Shown: one piece after another, positions 48,084-55,066 of the stretch
How the letters are laid out: the number at the start of each line of letters is the position of its first letter
Position numbering within the stretch: position 1 is the stretch's first letter
Assembly (NCBI RefSeq): GCF_014644415.1
Contig: NZ_BMKQ01000001.1
Coordinates: 2,497,984-2,561,983, forward strand
Reading direction: 5' to 3'
Source of the DNA: Marmoricola endophyticus
GTDB lineage: Bacteria > Actinomycetota > Actinomycetes > Propionibacteriales > Nocardioidaceae
DNA: 64,000 nt
Translations under genes and position numbers: made by a program
Notes under the pieces: model-generated
What the model saw: only the letters and a program-made list of their open reading frames with translations
The model's database searches: none
Told to the model about the DNA's origin: nothing

Positions 48084-48460
48084 CGGCGCCGATCGTGGCG
48101 GCGTACCACCGGCTGGTGCTGACCCGTGCCCAGGCGTGGACCGTGCTGCTGGCCGCGGTCGCGTGCGACACCGGTGCCTCGCTGGCGGTCGCCGGGTCCC
48201 ACGGCCTGACCCGGGTGGTTCCCGCGGGGCTCGCGCTGCTCGGCTTCGCCCTGGCCAACGTGCTGCTGGCCAAGGTGGTCCAGGTGGTGCCGACCTCGAT
48301 CGCGTACGCCGTGGCGACGGGAGCGGGTGCCGTCGTCGTCGCCCTCGGCGGACGGCTGCTGCTCGGCGACGAGCTCGGCGCCGGGACCTGGGCGGGGATC
48401 GGCCTGGTCGTCGCGGGCACGGTCGTGCTCAACCGTGCCGACGCCCGGGCCGATCGCTAA
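48080..48460 (+). CDS. SMR family transporter subunit 2
   Basis: 126 residues from the GTG that overlaps subunit 1. Four hydrophobic helices with an N-terminal extension of about 15 residues. Core motif TSIAYAVATGAGAVVVALGGRLLLGDELGAGTWAGIGLVVAGTVVLN. The counterpart of EmrE Glu14 is Asp in ACDTGASLAVAGSHG. Paired unequal SMR proteins such as EbrAB or YkkCD act together; here only this subunit carries the membrane acid. Its last 4 bases overlap the convergent nuclease gene. Confidence 0.85.
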   Translation: MTAPIVAAYHRLVLTRAQAWTVLLAAVACDTGASLAVAGSHGLTRVVPAGLALLGFALANVLLAKVVQVVPTSIAYAVATGAGAVVVALGGRLLLGDELGAGTWAGIGLVVAGTVVLNRADARADR

Positions 48461-49500
48461 CGAGAGCGCCAGCGCGCCCGGTCGTCGCCGGGCTTGGTGG
48501 AGCAGCCCATCGGGGTGCCCGCGGTCGTGACGCCCGTGGCGCCGACCGGGGTGCAGAACGCGCCGGGGTGGACGACCTGGCTGCCCGACGAGGCACCCGT
48601 GTCGGCGAAGCCGCGGGGGGCGCTGTCGTCGCGGGTCTCGGTACGGGTCTCCGCCCGTGCCTCGGTGCGGACCCGGGTGCGGGGCAGCGGCGCGCGGGTG
48701 GGGGCCGCGCCCGGACCGGGGAGGGCCAGGTCGCCGCAGCGGCTGAGGACGCGGACCATCGCGTCGCGCTCGGCCGGGGTCACGCGCAGGCGGTACTTCT
48801 GCTTCACCGCGACCTGCCGGGCGACGTACGCGCAGCGGAAGGCCTTGTTCGCCGGCAGCCAGGTGGCCGTGTCGCCGTCCCCCTTCTGGCGGTTGGCGCT
48901 CGCGTCGACGGCCAGCAGCTCGAGCGGGTCGTTGGCCAGCGCGTACCGCTTGGCCGGCCCCCACTGCGCCGCGCCCGTCTGCCAGGCGTCGCCGAGGGCG
49001 ACGACGTGGTCGACGTCGAGCTCGCTGGCTCCGCCGACCTCGAACCGGATGTCCCGGCCGGTGTACGGGTCGGGTGCGCGGGTGCCGGCCAGCACCTTGC
49101 AGTCGTTCTTCATCACGCGGTCCACCAGGTCGCGTCGGAGCACGTCGTTGCGGGTGTCGCAGCCGTTGCGGTCGGCGTCGTACCAGGCCTGGCCGAAGGC
49201 GTCACGGTCGTAGCCGGTCATCGGTCCGCGGCCGCCGACGACGAGCGTCGACACGGCGGCAAGGGCGCTGCCCGGGCCGGGGGGCGGCGTCGCGGCGCTG
49301 GCGGGGGCGCTCGGCGCCGCCTCGGTCGCCGTGGCGGTGGACGGTGTCGGCGTCGACCCCGCGCGGTCCTCGGCGACCGTGATGCTGCCGGGTGCTCGTC
49401 CTTGCGAGGTGTGCTCGGTGGACGGCAGCGCCGCGCACCCGGTGAGGGTGCCGACGAGGGCCAGGGAGGCCAGCAGGCGGGCGGGGGCGGGGGAGGGCAC
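48457..49500 (-). CDS. Secreted HNH-type nuclease lipoprotein (GmrSD/DUF1524-like)
   Basis: 347 residues. A lipoprotein signal ends LVGTLTGC. A Thr/Ser/Pro/Ala-rich linker (about 28-85) precedes the nuclease domain. The DUF1524/HNH motif is ELDVDHVVALGDAW (His near 167) and NDPLELLAVDASANRQKGDGD. Cys-containing flanks (GCDTRNDVLRRDL, NDCKVLAG, FRCAYVARQ) match secreted actinobacterial HNH proteins. The C-terminal HPGAFCTPVGATGVTTAGTPMGC module is common in such exported proteins. Likely an extracellular DNase; convergent with the SMR pair. Confidence 0.85.
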   Translation of the reverse strand: MPSPAPARLLASLALVGTLTGCAALPSTEHTSQGRAPGSITVAEDRAGSTPTPSTATATEAAPSAPASAATPPPGPGSALAAVSTLVVGGRGPMTGYDRDAFGQAWYDADRNGCDTRNDVLRRDLVDRVMKNDCKVLAGTRAPDPYTGRDIRFEVGGASELDVDHVVALGDAWQTGAAQWGPAKRYALANDPLELLAVDASANRQKGDGDTATWLPANKAFRCAYVARQVAVKQKYRLRVTPAERDAMVRVLSRCGDLALPGPGAAPTRAPLPRTRVRTEARAETRTETRDDSAPRGFADTGASSGSQVVHPGAFCTPVGATGVTTAGTPMGCSTKPGDDRARWRSR

Positions 49501-49550
49501 GACGTACTCCGAGAGGTGGCGGGGCGAGGCAGACGTACCGTAGTTCGGGT

Positions 49551-49572
49551 CCGCCCGGTTTCGGGCGGTTTT
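49551..49572 (+). terminator. Strong intrinsic-terminator-like hairpin
   Basis: CCGCCCG-GTTT-CGGGCGG followed by TTTT on the + strand: 7-bp GC stem, 4-base loop and a short T-run. It lies between two minus-strand genes, so the T-run direction would end transcripts running antisense to the nuclease gene. On the minus strand it could only act as a stem. Confidence 0.55.
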
Positions 49573-49601
49573 GCCGTGACCGGCGGCCCCGGATGCCGTC
49601 C

Positions 49602-49958
49602 TCAGTGCCGGCCGGAGCAGCGCTCCTCGGTGAGGTTGTCCCGCGCCCAGTCACCGAGCGCCTCGAGGGCGGGGAGCAGTGCCTCGCCGGCGTCGGTGAG
49701 GGCGTACTCGACCGTGACGGGCGGGCCGGGGTCGACCGACCGCGCGACCAGCCCCGCGTGGGCGAGCTCGCTGAGCCGGTCGGAGAGCACCGAGTCGCTG
49801 ATCCCGAGGCCGCGCTTGAGGTCGGCGTACCCGGCAGGACCTGCGCCGAGGAGGCTGAGCAGCATCCCGTTCCACCGCTTGCCGAGGAAGCCGAAGGCCC
49901 GGGAGAGCGCCGCGTCGCACGCCCGGGGCTGGTGCTCGACGGGGGCGCGACGGGTCAT
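49602..49958 (-). CDS. HxlR family transcriptional regulator
   Basis: 118 residues from ATG. The winged helix carries the family pattern CDAALSRAFGFLGKRWNGMLLSLLGAGPAGYADLKRGLGISDSVLSDRLSELAHAGLVARSVDPGPPVTVEYALTDAG (about 14-91). A Cys near the N-terminus (residue 14) could sense electrophiles. It is divergent from the nitroreductase gene and sits next to the inverted repeat at 49988. It probably represses both. Confidence 0.9.
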   Translation of the reverse strand: MTRRAPVEHQPRACDAALSRAFGFLGKRWNGMLLSLLGAGPAGYADLKRGLGISDSVLSDRLSELAHAGLVARSVDPGPPVTVEYALTDAGEALLPALEALGDWARDNLTEERCSGRH

Positions 49959-49987
49959 GTGACCGAGGGTACAGGGCTGCGGAAGTT

Positions 49988-50016
49988 GATGTAACTTTTA
50001 ATATCGAAGTAACATC
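49988..50016. promoter_or_regulatory. Candidate HxlR operator
   Basis: GATGTAACTT and AAGTAACATC are inverted arms with one mismatch, centred in the AT-rich 90-base spacer between the divergent HxlR and nitroreductase genes. Confidence 0.65.
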
Positions 50017-50048
50017 GGAATCCAGACCACCTCGATCGAGGAGACACC

Positions 50049-50660
50049 ATGACCACCAGCACGCTGGAGACCCTGTCCGAGACCGGCCGCTCCCTGCTGT
50101 TCAGCGAGGCGCGCACGGCCAACACCTTCGCCGACGTCCCGGTCGGCGACGAGCAGCTGCGCAGCATCTGGGAGCTGGCGCGGTTCTCGCCGACGATGGC
50201 CAACAGCCAGCCGCAGCGCGTGCTGTTCGTCCGTACGCCCGAGGGCAAGCAGCGCCTGGCCGTCCACCTGGCCGAGGGCAACCGGGCCAAGGCGCTCGGC
50301 GCTCCCGTGGTCGCGGTGCTCGCCTACGACACCGACTTCCACCAGCAGTTCCCGACCACGTTCCCCGCGCGGGGCGAGGCGTTGAAGGAGCAGTTCGGCG
50401 GCATGGACGAGGAGGCGCGCGGCCACGTCGCGAAGTACAGCGCCGCCCTCGCCACCGGTGTGCTCCTGCTCGCGATCCGCTCGCACGGCCTGGCGGCCGG
50501 CCCGATGGCCGGCTTCGACGCGGCCGGCATCGACGAGGAGTTCTTCGCCGGCACCACGTGGCACAGCCACCTGGTGGTCAACATCGGCCACCCCGGCAGC
50601 GACCCGTGGTTCGACCGGCTCCCGCGAGTCGACGTCGACGACGCGCTCGCCTGGGCCTGA
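50049..50660 (+). CDS. Nitroreductase-family protein, malonic semialdehyde reductase (RutE)-like
   Basis: 203 residues from ATG with CGAGGAGA upstream. FMN site: SEARTANTFADVPV, WELARFSPTMANSQPQRVLFVR (about 39-60) and the late VNIGHPGSDPWFDRLPR. Short form typical of RutE/HadB-like nitroreductases. It reduces an aldehyde or quinone/nitro compound with NAD(P)H. It is divergent from the HxlR regulator, a pairing common for electrophile-inducible reductases. The specific substrate is not established, so the rutE name is not given. Confidence 0.85.
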   Translation: MTTSTLETLSETGRSLLFSEARTANTFADVPVGDEQLRSIWELARFSPTMANSQPQRVLFVRTPEGKQRLAVHLAEGNRAKALGAPVVAVLAYDTDFHQQFPTTFPARGEALKEQFGGMDEEARGHVAKYSAALATGVLLLAIRSHGLAAGPMAGFDAAGIDEEFFAGTTWHSHLVVNIGHPGSDPWFDRLPRVDVDDALAWA

Positions 50661-50738
50661 CCCGCGGGCTCTCCCGGGTGGGCGAGGTCACCGCCGGCGC
50701 GGCGAGGAGGCCACCGCGCGGCTTGTAGATTCGAGGCC

Positions 50739-51413
50739 GTGAGTCCGGCTCGTCGTACGTCCCTCGCCCTCGCCGCGGCCGTCGTCGCCGCGCTCGCACT
50801 CGTCGGGTGCGGGAGCACGACCCAGGAGTCCGGCTCGGGCGGCTCCGGTGGCGCCGCGACGGTGGAGGGCACGGGAGGCGGCAGCGTCGCGGACCGCGCG
50901 TTCTCGTCCGAGCCGACGCCGAAGCCGGCACCCGCGGGCACCGTCACGAACGCCGACGGCAGCACGTTCTCCTACCGGTCCGCGCCGAAGGGGAAGCTGA
51001 CGCTGGTCTACTTCGGCTACACCAACTGCCCCGACGTCTGCCCGACGACGATGGCCGACATCGCCTCCGCGCTGGCGAAGCTGCCCGACGACGTCGCCGA
51101 CAAGGTCGACGTCCAGCTCGTCAGCACGGACCCCCGCCGTGACACCGACCCGCAGATCACGCAGTGGCTGGCCGGGTTCGACCCGTCGTTCAAGGGCGGG
51201 CGGGCGCCGATCGACCAGGTGGTCACCCAGGCGCGGGCGTACGGCATCGGCATCTCCCCGCCGACCACCGTCAAGGGCGACTACGAGGTCACCCACGGCG
51301 CCCAGGTGCTCGCCCTGGCACCGGGCGGCGGCGAGGTCGGCTACTTCCGTGAGCTGGCCGGGCCCGAGGGCTACGCCGCCGTGCTGCCGGGACTGGTGAA
51401 GAAGTGGGCGTGA
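50739..51413 (+). CDS. SCO1/SenC-type copper chaperone lipoprotein
   Basis: 224 residues from GTG. A lipobox ALALVGC ends the signal peptide, followed by a Gly/Ser linker. The thioredoxin-like domain has the copper motif YFGYTNCPDVCPTTM with Cys97 and Cys101, and the conserved His in YEVTHGAQVLAL. SCO proteins deliver copper to the CuA centre of cytochrome c oxidase. It is first in a coupled three-gene set with PCuAC and CtaG. Confidence 0.93.
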   Translation: MSPARRTSLALAAAVVAALALVGCGSTTQESGSGGSGGAATVEGTGGGSVADRAFSSEPTPKPAPAGTVTNADGSTFSYRSAPKGKLTLVYFGYTNCPDVCPTTMADIASALAKLPDDVADKVDVQLVSTDPRRDTDPQITQWLAGFDPSFKGGRAPIDQVVTQARAYGIGISPPTTVKGDYEVTHGAQVLALAPGGGEVGYFRELAGPEGYAAVLPGLVKKWA

Positions 51414-51949
51414 GCCGCACGGTCGCGGCCGTCGCCTCGCTCGCGCTCCTGGCCGGTACGGCGGCGTGCGGCAGCGGTGACGACGCGCCCGCCGCCGACG
51501 ACCGCTACGGCCACGCCGCGACGGGCGACCTCGCGCTGACCGACGGCTGGGCCACCGAGGCGCCGAAGGCCCCGACGTCGTCGGGCGACGCCACGGACAT
51601 GGGGAGCACGATGAGCGCGGTGAGTGGCGCGTACTTCACCCTGACCAACGACGGCGACACCGACGACGCGCTCGTGGGCGTCTCGACCGACGCAGCGTCG
51701 CAGGCTCAGCTGCACACCACCGAGTCCACCGGGGGCGGCACCGGCGGCACGATGAAGCAGGTGGCCCGCGTCCCCGTCCCGGCCGGGAAGAGCACCCGGC
51801 TGACGGTGGGCGGCTACCACGTCATGCTGATCTCGCCGACCCGTGCGCTCAGCGCCGGGGACGAGGTGTCGCTGCGGCTCCGCTTCGCCTCCGGTGCGGA
51901 CCTCGACGTCACCGTGCCCGTCCTCGACCGCGCGGACCGACCGTCGTGA
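51410..51949 (+). CDS. Copper chaperone PCu(A)C lipoprotein
   Basis: 179 residues from a GTG that overlaps the SCO stop (GTGA); a GTG at 51404 is an alternative. Lipoprotein signal ending AGTAAC. The copper-binding pattern is HTTES ... MKQV ... GYHVML (His, Met, His-x-Met), with the family start ALTDGWATEAP. It moves Cu(I) to oxidase assembly together with SCO. It is coupled to the next gene by a GTGA overlap. Confidence 0.88.
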   Translation: MSRTVAAVASLALLAGTAACGSGDDAPAADDRYGHAATGDLALTDGWATEAPKAPTSSGDATDMGSTMSAVSGAYFTLTNDGDTDDALVGVSTDAASQAQLHTTESTGGGTGGTMKQVARVPVPAGKSTRLTVGGYHVMLISPTRALSAGDEVSLRLRFASGADLDVTVPVLDRADRPS

Positions 51950-52971
51950 CCGGCCCCGCTCTCGGCGTGCTGCTCCCGCTCGACGGCATGGACGGGATGG
52001 GTGACCACATGATGGGCATGTCCGGCCCGATGTGGATGCCGTCCCTGCCGCCCACCTTCGAGCGGCTGGTATCGATCCACCTGCAGCCGGTGCCCCTGCT
52101 CCCGGTGCTGGCCCTGATCGGGCTGGGGCTCTACGTCTGGGGGATCCTGCGGCTGCGCCGCCGGGGCGCGCGCTGGTCGTGGGGTCGGACGGTGTCGTAC
52201 GTCGCCGGCGTCGTGATCACCCTGCTCGCCACCTCGACCGGCGTCGAGGGCTACGGCATGTCGCTGCTGAGCGTCCACATGGTCCAGCACATGACGCTGG
52301 TGATGGTCGTGCCGATCCTGGTGCTGGCCGGCGCCCCGATCACGCTGGCGCTGCGGGCGCTCCCGGCGGCCGGACAGGGCGCCGGCGTGCGCCGAGGGCT
52401 CGTACGCCTGCTGGGCAGCCGGTTCCTGCGGGTGCTGACCTCGCTGCCGGTGCGCTGGCTGTTCTTCCTGTCCGCGCTGTACGGCATCTACTTCACCCCC
52501 GCCTTCGACGGCCTGATGGCCACCGTGTGGGGCCACAACCTGATGCTGCTGCACTTCGTCGCGACCGGGCTGATCTTCTTCGGCCCGCTGGTCGCGGTCG
52601 ACCCGTGGCCGCACGTGCCGTCGCCGATCGTGCGCCTGCTGGAGGCGCTGGCCTCGACGCCGTTCCACGCGTTCTTCGGGATCGCGCTGATGAGCGCGCC
52701 GGACCTGATCGTCGACTTCTACCGCAACCCGCCGGCGTCGTGGGGCATCGACGTCCTGCACGACCAGGCGGTCGCCGGCGGCATCGCCTGGGCCACCTCG
52801 GAGGTCCCGACCCTGCTGCTGGCGGGCGTGATCCTGGTGGAGTGGATCCGCTCGGACAAGCGCGAGGCGGCCCGGCACGACCGAAGTGAGGACCGGACCG
52901 GCGACGCCGCGCTGACGGCGTACAACGAGCAGCTGGCCGCGATGGCCCGGCGGGACGCGTCCCTGCGCTGA
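51946..52971 (+). CDS. Cytochrome c oxidase assembly protein CtaG/Caa3 family
   Basis: 341 residues from GTG in a GTGA overlap. N-terminal Met/His-rich stretch (GMDGMGDHMMGMSGPMWMP) likely binds copper. Seven hydrophobic helices; family signatures LSVHMVQHMTLVMVVPILVLAGAPITLALRALP (about 106-138) and VWGHNLMLLHFVATGLIFFGPLVAVDPWP. It belongs to the CtaG/caa3 assembly family of Gram-positive bacteria. With SCO and PCuAC it makes a complete copper-delivery set for the terminal oxidase. Confidence 0.93.
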   Translation: MTGPALGVLLPLDGMDGMGDHMMGMSGPMWMPSLPPTFERLVSIHLQPVPLLPVLALIGLGLYVWGILRLRRRGARWSWGRTVSYVAGVVITLLATSTGVEGYGMSLLSVHMVQHMTLVMVVPILVLAGAPITLALRALPAAGQGAGVRRGLVRLLGSRFLRVLTSLPVRWLFFLSALYGIYFTPAFDGLMATVWGHNLMLLHFVATGLIFFGPLVAVDPWPHVPSPIVRLLEALASTPFHAFFGIALMSAPDLIVDFYRNPPASWGIDVLHDQAVAGGIAWATSEVPTLLLAGVILVEWIRSDKREAARHDRSEDRTGDAALTAYNEQLAAMARRDASLR

Positions 52972-52982
52972 GTCGGGGGTGG

Positions 52983-53102
52983 TCAGCGCTTGCGGATCGC
53001 CAGCATCAGCAGCGCCGGCAGGCCGAGCAGCACGACGACCAGCAGGATGAAGAAGTGCAGCGGCGTGAAGCCGTTGCCCAGGACCAGGACCGGGAGCACC
53101 AC
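52983..53102 (-). CDS. Very small single-span membrane protein
   Basis: 39 residues from the first of two adjacent GTG codons; AGGAGG lies 3 bases before the first and 6 before the second, which makes GTG at 53099 the likelier start (38 residues). The reading is MVLPVLVLGNGFTPLHF followed by a strongly hydrophobic helix (FILLVVVLLGLPALLMLAI) and a basic end RKR. The Shine-Dalgarno, the membrane helix and the tail make it credible despite its size. It is convergent with CtaG, so an oxidase-related role is possible but unproven. Confidence 0.6.
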   Translation of the reverse strand: MVLPVLVLGNGFTPLHFFILLVVVLLGLPALLMLAIRKR

Positions 53103-53220
53103 GGGCCTCCTCGAGAGGAATCTCGGGCCGGTCCGGTGACCGGCCCCGGTCGATCAAACACCCGTGCACCACACGGGTGTGCGGCGCCCTGCCCGTGACG
53201 CCGCGACCTAGGGTGCGCCC

Positions 53221-54396
53221 ATGCGCGCGGTGAGCTGCTCCCACTCCAGCCTGTCGGTCGTCGAGCGGCCCGACCCCCGGCCCGGCAAGGGCCAGCTGGT
53301 GGTCCAGGTCCTCCGCGCGGGGATCTGCGGCTCGGACATCCACGCCCGTGACCACGCCGACGACCTGGACGCGGTGATGGCCGAGCTGGGCTACGCCGAC
53401 TTCATGCGCAGCGACAACGAGGTCGTGATGGGCCACGAGTTCTGCGGGGTCGTGGTCGAGCGGGGCCCGAAGGCCGGCCGCGGCCTCGCGGTCGGCACCC
53501 CGGTGGTGTCCTTCCCGCTGGTCCGGGCGAACGGCACCGTCCACCTCACCGGGCTCTCCCCGCTCGCGCCCGGGGCGTACGCCGAGCGCGTCCTCGCCGA
53601 GGGGTCGATGACGTTCCCCGTCCCGAACGGGCTGGACCCCTCCGTCGCCGCGCTGACCGAGCCGATGGCCGTCGCCGGCCACGCCGTGAACCGCTCGGGG
53701 ATCGGGCGCCGCGACGTCGCCGTGGTGCTCGGCTGCGGACCGATCGGGCTGGCGGTGATCTGCACGCTCAAGGCGCAGGGGGTCCGCACGATCGTCGCCA
53801 GCGACCTCTCGGAGGGGCGCCGCGAGCTCGCCCGGCAGTGCGGTGCGGACGTGGTCGTCGACCCGCGCGAGGACTCGCCGTACGACGCGGGCGCCGAGCA
53901 CGCGGGGCGCCGCTACCTCTCGACCGCACCCGGGCTGCTCGAGCTCGCCGTCGGGTCGATGGAGAAGCTGCGGCTGCTGCCCGGCTGGACCCACGTCTAC
54001 CGCGCCGCCGACCGGGCCGGTGCCGCGGCGCCGACGGGCCCCGTCGTCTTCGAGTGCGTCGGCAACCCCGGCATGATCGAGGGCGTGCTCACCGACGCCC
54101 CGCTGGCGAGTCGGGTGGTGGTCGTCGGGGTGTGCATGGGGCTGGACCGGATCCGTCCGGCGATGGCGGTGAACAAGGAGATCGACCTGCGCTTCGTCCT
54201 CGGCTACACGCCGTTGGAGCTCCACGACACGCTGCAGCGGCTCGCCGAGGGCAAGCTCGACGCCTCGCCGCTGGTCACCGGCACCGTCGGCCTGGACGGT
54301 GTGGAGCAGGCCTTCGACGTCCTCGGCCGTGCCGAGCAGCACGCGAAGGTGCTGGTCGACCCGGCCAGCGACGTGGTGGAGCTGGCACCTCGCTGA
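53221..54396 (+). CDS. Zinc-binding alcohol dehydrogenase family protein
   Basis: 391 residues from ATG. Catalytic zinc ligands are in GICGSDIHARD and MGHEFCGVVVERG. The structural-zinc four-cysteine lobe is missing, unlike the two other dehydrogenases in the window. Nucleotide fold VVLGCGPIGLAVICTLKAQG (about 168-187). An insertion near 215-265 (AGRRYLSTAPGLLELAVGSMEKLRLLPGWTHVYRAAD) is unusual. Cytoplasmic NAD(P)-dependent oxidoreductase of unknown substrate. Confidence 0.87.
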   Translation: MRAVSCSHSSLSVVERPDPRPGKGQLVVQVLRAGICGSDIHARDHADDLDAVMAELGYADFMRSDNEVVMGHEFCGVVVERGPKAGRGLAVGTPVVSFPLVRANGTVHLTGLSPLAPGAYAERVLAEGSMTFPVPNGLDPSVAALTEPMAVAGHAVNRSGIGRRDVAVVLGCGPIGLAVICTLKAQGVRTIVASDLSEGRRELARQCGADVVVDPREDSPYDAGAEHAGRRYLSTAPGLLELAVGSMEKLRLLPGWTHVYRAADRAGAAAPTGPVVFECVGNPGMIEGVLTDAPLASRVVVVGVCMGLDRIRPAMAVNKEIDLRFVLGYTPLELHDTLQRLAEGKLDASPLVTGTVGLDGVEQAFDVLGRAEQHAKVLVDPASDVVELAPR

Positions 54397-54514
54397 GCAC
54401 CCGCCGGCCCGGCGTCGTACACAGCGTTCGTAGGCGTCGCGGGCGCGGATGGTGTGAGCCTTCTCGGCCTGTGTGCGCTGGGTTCGCGGGCCACCGCCTG
54501 TGCACCGTGGAGAC

Positions 54515-55066
54515 ATGTTTCCCGCACGTTTCGTCCGCCGCGCGACGCTCGCTGCGTCCCTCAGTGGAGCCCTGCTGAGCGTCACCGCCGCCCCGTCGCT
54601 CGCCTCCTCCCCGGATCGCGCGGAGCGGGCCTCGTCCTCCGACGGACACGCGCTGCTCGGACTGCAGCAGGGCGACGCCTCGACCGGGGACCGGCAGCAG
54701 CTCGGTCTGCTGTCGGTGCAGCGCCGCGACGGTGCGCGTCAGGCGCAGCTGCTGGGGGCGCAGCAGGATGCTGCGTCGGGCGAGCAGCAGCAGGTCGGGG
54801 TCCTCTCGAGCGAGCGTCGCGGCACCGCGAGCCAGGCGCAGCTGCTGGGTGCCCAGCAGAACGGCCGCTCGGGCGACCAGCAGCAGCTCGGCCTGCTCCA
54901 GCGCCAGTCCCGCGACGGACGTGCCCAGGACCAGCTCCTCGGCGGGCAGCAGCGCGCCGCCGACGGTCGCGAGCAGCAGGCCGGCCTTGCATCGACTTCC
55001 GGCCCGTCGGCGTCGCCGGGTGACCAGGGCCGGGTGCTGCCGATGACCCTGGGCGCGTCGCGATGA
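54515..55066 (+). CDS. Secreted glutamine-rich tandem-repeat protein upstream of the NRPS
   Basis: 183 residues from the ATG of MFPARFVRRATLAAS, an ordinary signal peptide ending near SLASS. The mature part has three tandem repeats of 31-32 residues (about 60-153), each starting QQLG/QQVG and containing QAQLLGAQQ-like and RDG/RG steps, plus a half copy (HALLGLQQGDAS) before them. No cysteines, no membrane span, no known family. Its stop overlaps the NRPS start codon (ATGA), so the two are translationally coupled. Why an exported repeat protein is coupled to a cytoplasmic NRPS is unclear. Confidence 0.75.
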   Translation: MFPARFVRRATLAASLSGALLSVTAAPSLASSPDRAERASSSDGHALLGLQQGDASTGDRQQLGLLSVQRRDGARQAQLLGAQQDAASGEQQQVGVLSSERRGTASQAQLLGAQQNGRSGDQQQLGLLQRQSRDGRAQDQLLGGQQRAADGREQQAGLASTSGPSASPGDQGRVLPMTLGASR

